Of a stretch of 64,000 nt of DNA, positions 61,004-64,000 are shown in pieces. The notes beneath the pieces were generated by a model that was given only the letters and a program-made list of their open reading frames with translations, was not told where the DNA came from and did no database searches. Numbering within the stretch: position 1 is the stretch's first letter; every line of letters begins with the position of its first letter. This stretch comes from Amycolatopsis japonica (GTDB taxonomy: Bacteria; Actinomycetota; Actinomycetes; Mycobacteriales; Pseudonocardiaceae), in the NCBI RefSeq assembly GCF_000732925.1, contig NZ_CP008953.1, forward strand, positions 3,410,001-3,474,000, given 5' to 3'. A program made the position numbers and the translations under genes.

Positions 61004-62233
61004 GTGAAGGACGCCGCCCTCGCCGAACTCGTGGCCTGGGTCGAGCCCAGGCTGCCCCGGCTGATCGACGACGTGTACGCGGCCACCTGCGACCGCATCG
61101 CGCTGTACCGGGACGAGAAGATGGTGCCGCGCGAAGACCTGCATCGCTCCATCGCGGTCAACATGCGCTTCATGGTGAACGCGCTCGCCGGAACCGAGAC
61201 CCACGACGATCTGGCCGCCCCCCACGAGACGGGCAGCAGGCGCGCACACCAGGGCGCTCCGCTGCCGGAGGTGCTGCAGGTCTATCGGATCGGTTGCTCG
61301 ATGCTCTGGGAGCTCCTGGTGAACCATGCCCGGCTTCACGCCAGGCCGGGCGCGATGGACGCGCTCGTCGACGTCGCGAGCCTGCTCTGGCAGGTCACCG
61401 ACGAACACGCGATGCTCCTCACCGAGGCGTACCGGGCGGCGAGCGCGGAACTGCTGGTCGCCCAGCAGCGGCGCCGCTCCGCACTGGCCGAGGCCTTGTT
61501 CACCGGCCAGCGCGTCTTCGATGCCGGGCCGTGGGAAGCGGGGAAGCTGCTCGGCCTGTCCCTCGACGGGAAGCTGGCGGTGGTGGCGGCCGAGACGCGC
61601 GGTCTGGCCGAGGAAAGCCTGGTCGGGATCGAAAAGCGCCTGACCAGCCTCGGGATCGTCTCGGCCTGGCAGCTCACCCCCACCTTGCAGGCCGGGGTGG
61701 TGTCCCTGCGCGACGAACAGCGCGAAACCATGCTGGCCGCCCTGCGGGAAGTGACGGTGACCAGGGCGGGAGTGAGCCCGCTCTACCGGTCGCTCGTCGA
61801 CACGCCGCGCGCTCTCCACCTGGCGCGGACGGCGCTCGCCGGGATCCCGCCGGGCAAGCCGGACGTCCGCGCGTTCAACCCCAGCCCGCTGGCCGCGTTC
61901 CTCGCCTACGACCCGGACGAGGGAGGGCGGCTGGCGGAGGAGGTCCTCGGCGCGATCCTCGATCAGCCCGCCGAGGAACGAGACCTCCTCCTGGAGACCC
62001 TGCACGCTTATCTGTCCCACGGCGGATCCACCGAACGTGCCGCGCAGAGCCTGCATTGCCACGCCAATACCGTCCGGTACCGGCTGCGCCGGATCCGCGA
62101 ACTCACCGGCCGGTCGATGACCGATCCGCGCGCGATCGCCGAATTGGTGACCGCGGCACAGGCCTTGAGCCTCAATCCCACGCGACGGACTCGTGGGGCG
62201 TCGTCGGCGCCCGAGCGGTCCGGTAGCGAATAA
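61004..62233 (+). CDS. PucR/CdaR-type transcriptional regulator
   Basis: A 409-residue regulator. The N-terminal helical region (residues about 10-165) is like the RsbR-type or PucR N-domain, the middle has a GGDEF-like CdaR fold, and the C-terminal HTH reads LLETLHAYLSHGGSTERAAQSLHCHANTVRYRLRRIRELTG. I take the GTG at 61004, which follows GGTGG. It is divergent from the molybdoenzyme and may regulate it. Confidence 0.85.
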   Translation: MKDAALAELVAWVEPRLPRLIDDVYAATCDRIALYRDEKMVPREDLHRSIAVNMRFMVNALAGTETHDDLAAPHETGSRRAHQGAPLPEVLQVYRIGCSMLWELLVNHARLHARPGAMDALVDVASLLWQVTDEHAMLLTEAYRAASAELLVAQQRRRSALAEALFTGQRVFDAGPWEAGKLLGLSLDGKLAVVAAETRGLAEESLVGIEKRLTSLGIVSAWQLTPTLQAGVVSLRDEQRETMLAALREVTVTRAGVSPLYRSLVDTPRALHLARTALAGIPPGKPDVRAFNPSPLAAFLAYDPDEGGRLAEEVLGAILDQPAEERDLLLETLHAYLSHGGSTERAAQSLHCHANTVRYRLRRIRELTGRSMTDPRAIAELVTAAQALSLNPTRRTRGASSAPERSGSE

Positions 62234-62477
62234 AACTGACACTGAGGAAGATCTCCGGACCTATCGTGTCGCTCCCGCCGGTTCCGCGCGGGACGGTGCC
62301 GGTCCCGGACAGGACGAACCGCAAGGCATCACCGTGAAGTGGATCGGTTGCGGCACTGGGAAAGTCGTCCGATCCGCCGAGCGGCGGCAGGTCGATCCCA
62401 CCTGTGAACTGATCCCGGACGATCCGCGGCTGGTCTGAGCTCTCCTCGCCGTATCCATCACATGATCGGAGAAATCG

Positions 62478-63431
62478 GTGCCAGAGCAGCAAAACGTGCT
62501 CGCCCCGTTGACCGAAAGCGCCTTGTTCCTCACCCTGACCATCCGGCCGGGAGGGGAGACGACCACTCGTGAGCTGTTGCCGGAGCTCGCCGGGATGATC
62601 CGGTCGGTCGGCTTTCCGCTTCCCGACGAGGCGCTGACGTGCGTCGTGGGCATCGGCTCGGAAGCGTGGGACCGGCTGTTCACCGGTCCACGACCGGAGC
62701 GGCTGCACCCATTCCGCGAGGTGATCGGACCGCGGCACCGCGCACCGGCCACTCCGGGCGACCTGTTCCTGCACCTGCGCGCGAAACGTCTCTACCCCTG
62801 TTTCGAACTCGCCCGCCGAGTGGTCGGCTGCCTCGGTGACGCCGTCTCCGTCGCCGACGAAGTGGCCGGATTCCGCTACTTCGACCGGCGGGACCTCCTC
62901 GGGTTCGTCGACGGTACGGAGAACCCCACCGGCGACGCCGCGGACGCCGCGATACTCGTCCGCGACGATCCCAGGTTCTCCGGCGGCTCGTACCTGGTGG
63001 TGCAGAAGTACGTGCACGACCTGGACCGGTGGAGCGCGATGCCGGTCGAGGAACGGGAACTGGCGGTCGGCCGCCGGATGCTCGACGACATCGAGCTTCC
63101 CGACGAGGTGAAACCGGCCGACTCGCACGTCGCACTGACCACGATCGAAGACGGCGACGGCACGGAACGAAAGATCCTCCGCGACAACATGCCCTTCGGG
63201 TCGATCGCCCACGGCGAGTACGGCACGTACTTCGCCGGTTACACCGCCGATCCCGGAGTGATCGAAGAGATGCTGAGCCGTATGTTCCTCGGCGACCCGC
63301 CGGCCCGTTCGGATCGCATCCTCGAAGTGTCCACCGCGGTGACCGGCGGCCTCTTCTTCGTCCCCGCACTCGATTTCCTGGCGAACCCGCCGCCTTGCCC
63401 AGCGAACAACGGAGGCGCGAGACATGACTGA
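62478..63431 (+). CDS. DyP-type haem peroxidase
   Basis: A 317-residue dye-decolourising peroxidase. GFVDGTENP gives the catalytic aspartate D145, DSHVALTT the probable proximal haem histidine H217, and ERKILRDNMPFG the distal arginine. Size and the absence of a Tat signal match the intracellular B-type group, often packed in encapsulins; no encapsulin gene is beside it. The start is a GTG with CGGAG ahead. Its stop overlaps the start of a truncated SPOR-like gene. Confidence 0.9.
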   Translation: MPEQQNVLAPLTESALFLTLTIRPGGETTTRELLPELAGMIRSVGFPLPDEALTCVVGIGSEAWDRLFTGPRPERLHPFREVIGPRHRAPATPGDLFLHLRAKRLYPCFELARRVVGCLGDAVSVADEVAGFRYFDRRDLLGFVDGTENPTGDAADAAILVRDDPRFSGGSYLVVQKYVHDLDRWSAMPVEERELAVGRRMLDDIELPDEVKPADSHVALTTIEDGDGTERKILRDNMPFGSIAHGEYGTYFAGYTADPGVIEEMLSRMFLGDPPARSDRILEVSTAVTGGLFFVPALDFLANPPPCPANNGGARHD

Positions 63432-63564
63432 TGAACACCGACCGGACACGGATCCCACCCCGGATCCGGGGTGGTACTACAACACTACGACCCGGCAGGT
63501 CGAACACGGCACGCTGTCGCGATCCGTCGATCGCCTCGGCCCTTACCCGGGCGAGACGCCGAGA
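63424..63564 (+). pseudogene. Truncated SPOR-like protein
   Basis: The frame opens MTDEHRPD and then DPGWYYNTTTRQVEHGTLSRSVDRLGPYPG, matching small actinobacterial SPOR-type proteins (WYYNTTTGQVEQGK...DRMGPY). After GPY the family would continue with a repeated glutamate-rich helix (EEAERAL...), but here the sequence switches to unrelated DNA at about 63565. It overlaps the peroxidase stop by eight bases. Confidence 0.65.
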
Positions 63565-63580
63565 GTCGGTCCCTGCTGGC

Positions 63581-63943
63581 GTCGCGATGCTGGTGACCAC
63601 GCTTCCCTTACCCGCGTTCGTGGAAGGCCGATACTTCGACGTCCTCGCCGTCGACCCACCGGCTATCGCGCTGTCGACGCGCCTGGTAGTTGGCGGCAAC
63701 CGGCTCAGGGACGTCTTCCTCGACCCTGAGGAGAAGGATCTCTATCCGGACTGGGAGGGCGCGACCGAGCGGCCGGTCGCCGGTTTCCGGCAGTCCGTGG
63801 GCACCGATACAGATGATCAGGGCTTCATCGACCTAGCCGGTGAGCTGTCACTGGCCAGCCCTCGCTTCCGGACCTTGGCCCGTACCAGGCGCAGAACCCT
63901 CCCGGTCGATTACCGCGTCGGGGTCGTCCCGGTTCCTGGATAG
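63581..63943 (+). pseudogene. C-terminal remnant of an MmyB-type XRE regulator
   Basis: This frame gives LPLPAFVEGRYFDVLAVDPPAIAL, RDVFLDPEEKDLYPDWEGATERPVAGFRQSVG and ELSLASPRFRTLARTRRR, matching the ligand-binding domain of MmyB-like helix-turn-helix regulators (PAxVxGRxxDVLAWNxxAxAL...FLDPxAReLYxDWE). The N-terminal HTH is missing, since the sequence joins the SPOR remnant instead, and the end of the domain also departs from the family. It is a decayed gene. Confidence 0.7.
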
Positions 63944-64000
63944 CCCGATCTCGCTCGCGGGCCTGTTCACCACCAAGGGCATCTGATCATCATTCTGTCG

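Noticed and set aside
62333..62438. Short frame ending CELIPDDPRLV before the DyP gene
   Set aside because: No ribosome site ahead of a start and no family; more likely non-coding or decayed sequence.
1..64000. tRNA, rRNA and insertion-sequence genes
   Set aside because: Read by eye, I saw no cloverleaf-like tRNA, no rRNA and no transposase. A dedicated tRNA scan would be needed to exclude a tRNA fully.

Overview
This window is high-GC actinobacterial DNA. The dense two-strand coding, frequent GTG/TTG starts, long perfect-stem terminators, and short palindromic intergenic repeats suggest a Pseudonocardiaceae-type genome. Amycolatopsis is my best guess, from general resemblance and not from a search.

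Positions 1 to about 37,200 look like part of a natural-product gene cluster. Six genes match, by architecture, the (S)-beta-tyrosine cassette of chromoprotein-type enediynes such as C-1027 (SgcC, C1, C2, C3, C4, C5). They are an FAD halogenase (439), a free-standing condensation enzyme (1956), a free-standing carrier protein (25549, minus strand), an NRPS with an adenylation domain whose inferred pocket resembles that of SgcC1 (25944), an MIO aminomutase (29223), and an HpaB-type aryl hydroxylase (31016, minus strand). An SgcF-like epoxide hydrolase (21448) and two SgcB-like exporters (3348 and 18928) fit the same picture. No enediyne polyketide synthase lies in the window, so the core genes, if present, must be outside it, most likely to the left. 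A second, unfamiliar line runs from 9609 to 17272: a class III aminotransferase, an A-T NRPS with an eroded C domain, a B12-type radical SAM enzyme, an acyl-CoA dehydrogenase, and a type II thioesterase. Two P450s flank a glycosidase-fold protein and a secreted protein. A glycosyltransferase, a membrane acyltransferase, two paralogous flavin monooxygenases and a Tat-exported haem peroxidase complete the tailoring set. I see no pathway regulator and no deoxysugar genes here.

From 37,276 to 44,156 there are type VII-secretion-like proteins, small secreted proteins, a TetR gene with a very clear operator, an AraC-type regulator and a secreted I36-type protein. From 44,157 to 50,124 are a protein with an N-terminal LQRxAGN motif of the kind seen in contractile-injection-associated proteins, a peptidase remnant, a VOC protein, an oxidoreductase/TetR divergent pair, a GntR/membrane-protein operon and a SUKH protein. 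From 50,154 to 58,315 are a MacB/FtsX-type ABC exporter facing a two-component system, a TetR gene with its operator, and a sigma factor/small protein/membrane protein operon. The right end (58,293 to 64,000) holds a YdeP/FdhF-type molybdoenzyme, a stray 14-codon dnaK start, a PucR-type regulator, a DyP peroxidase, and a join of two broken genes (SPOR-like and MmyB-like).

Functions were read from motifs and remembered family features only. No database search was possible.
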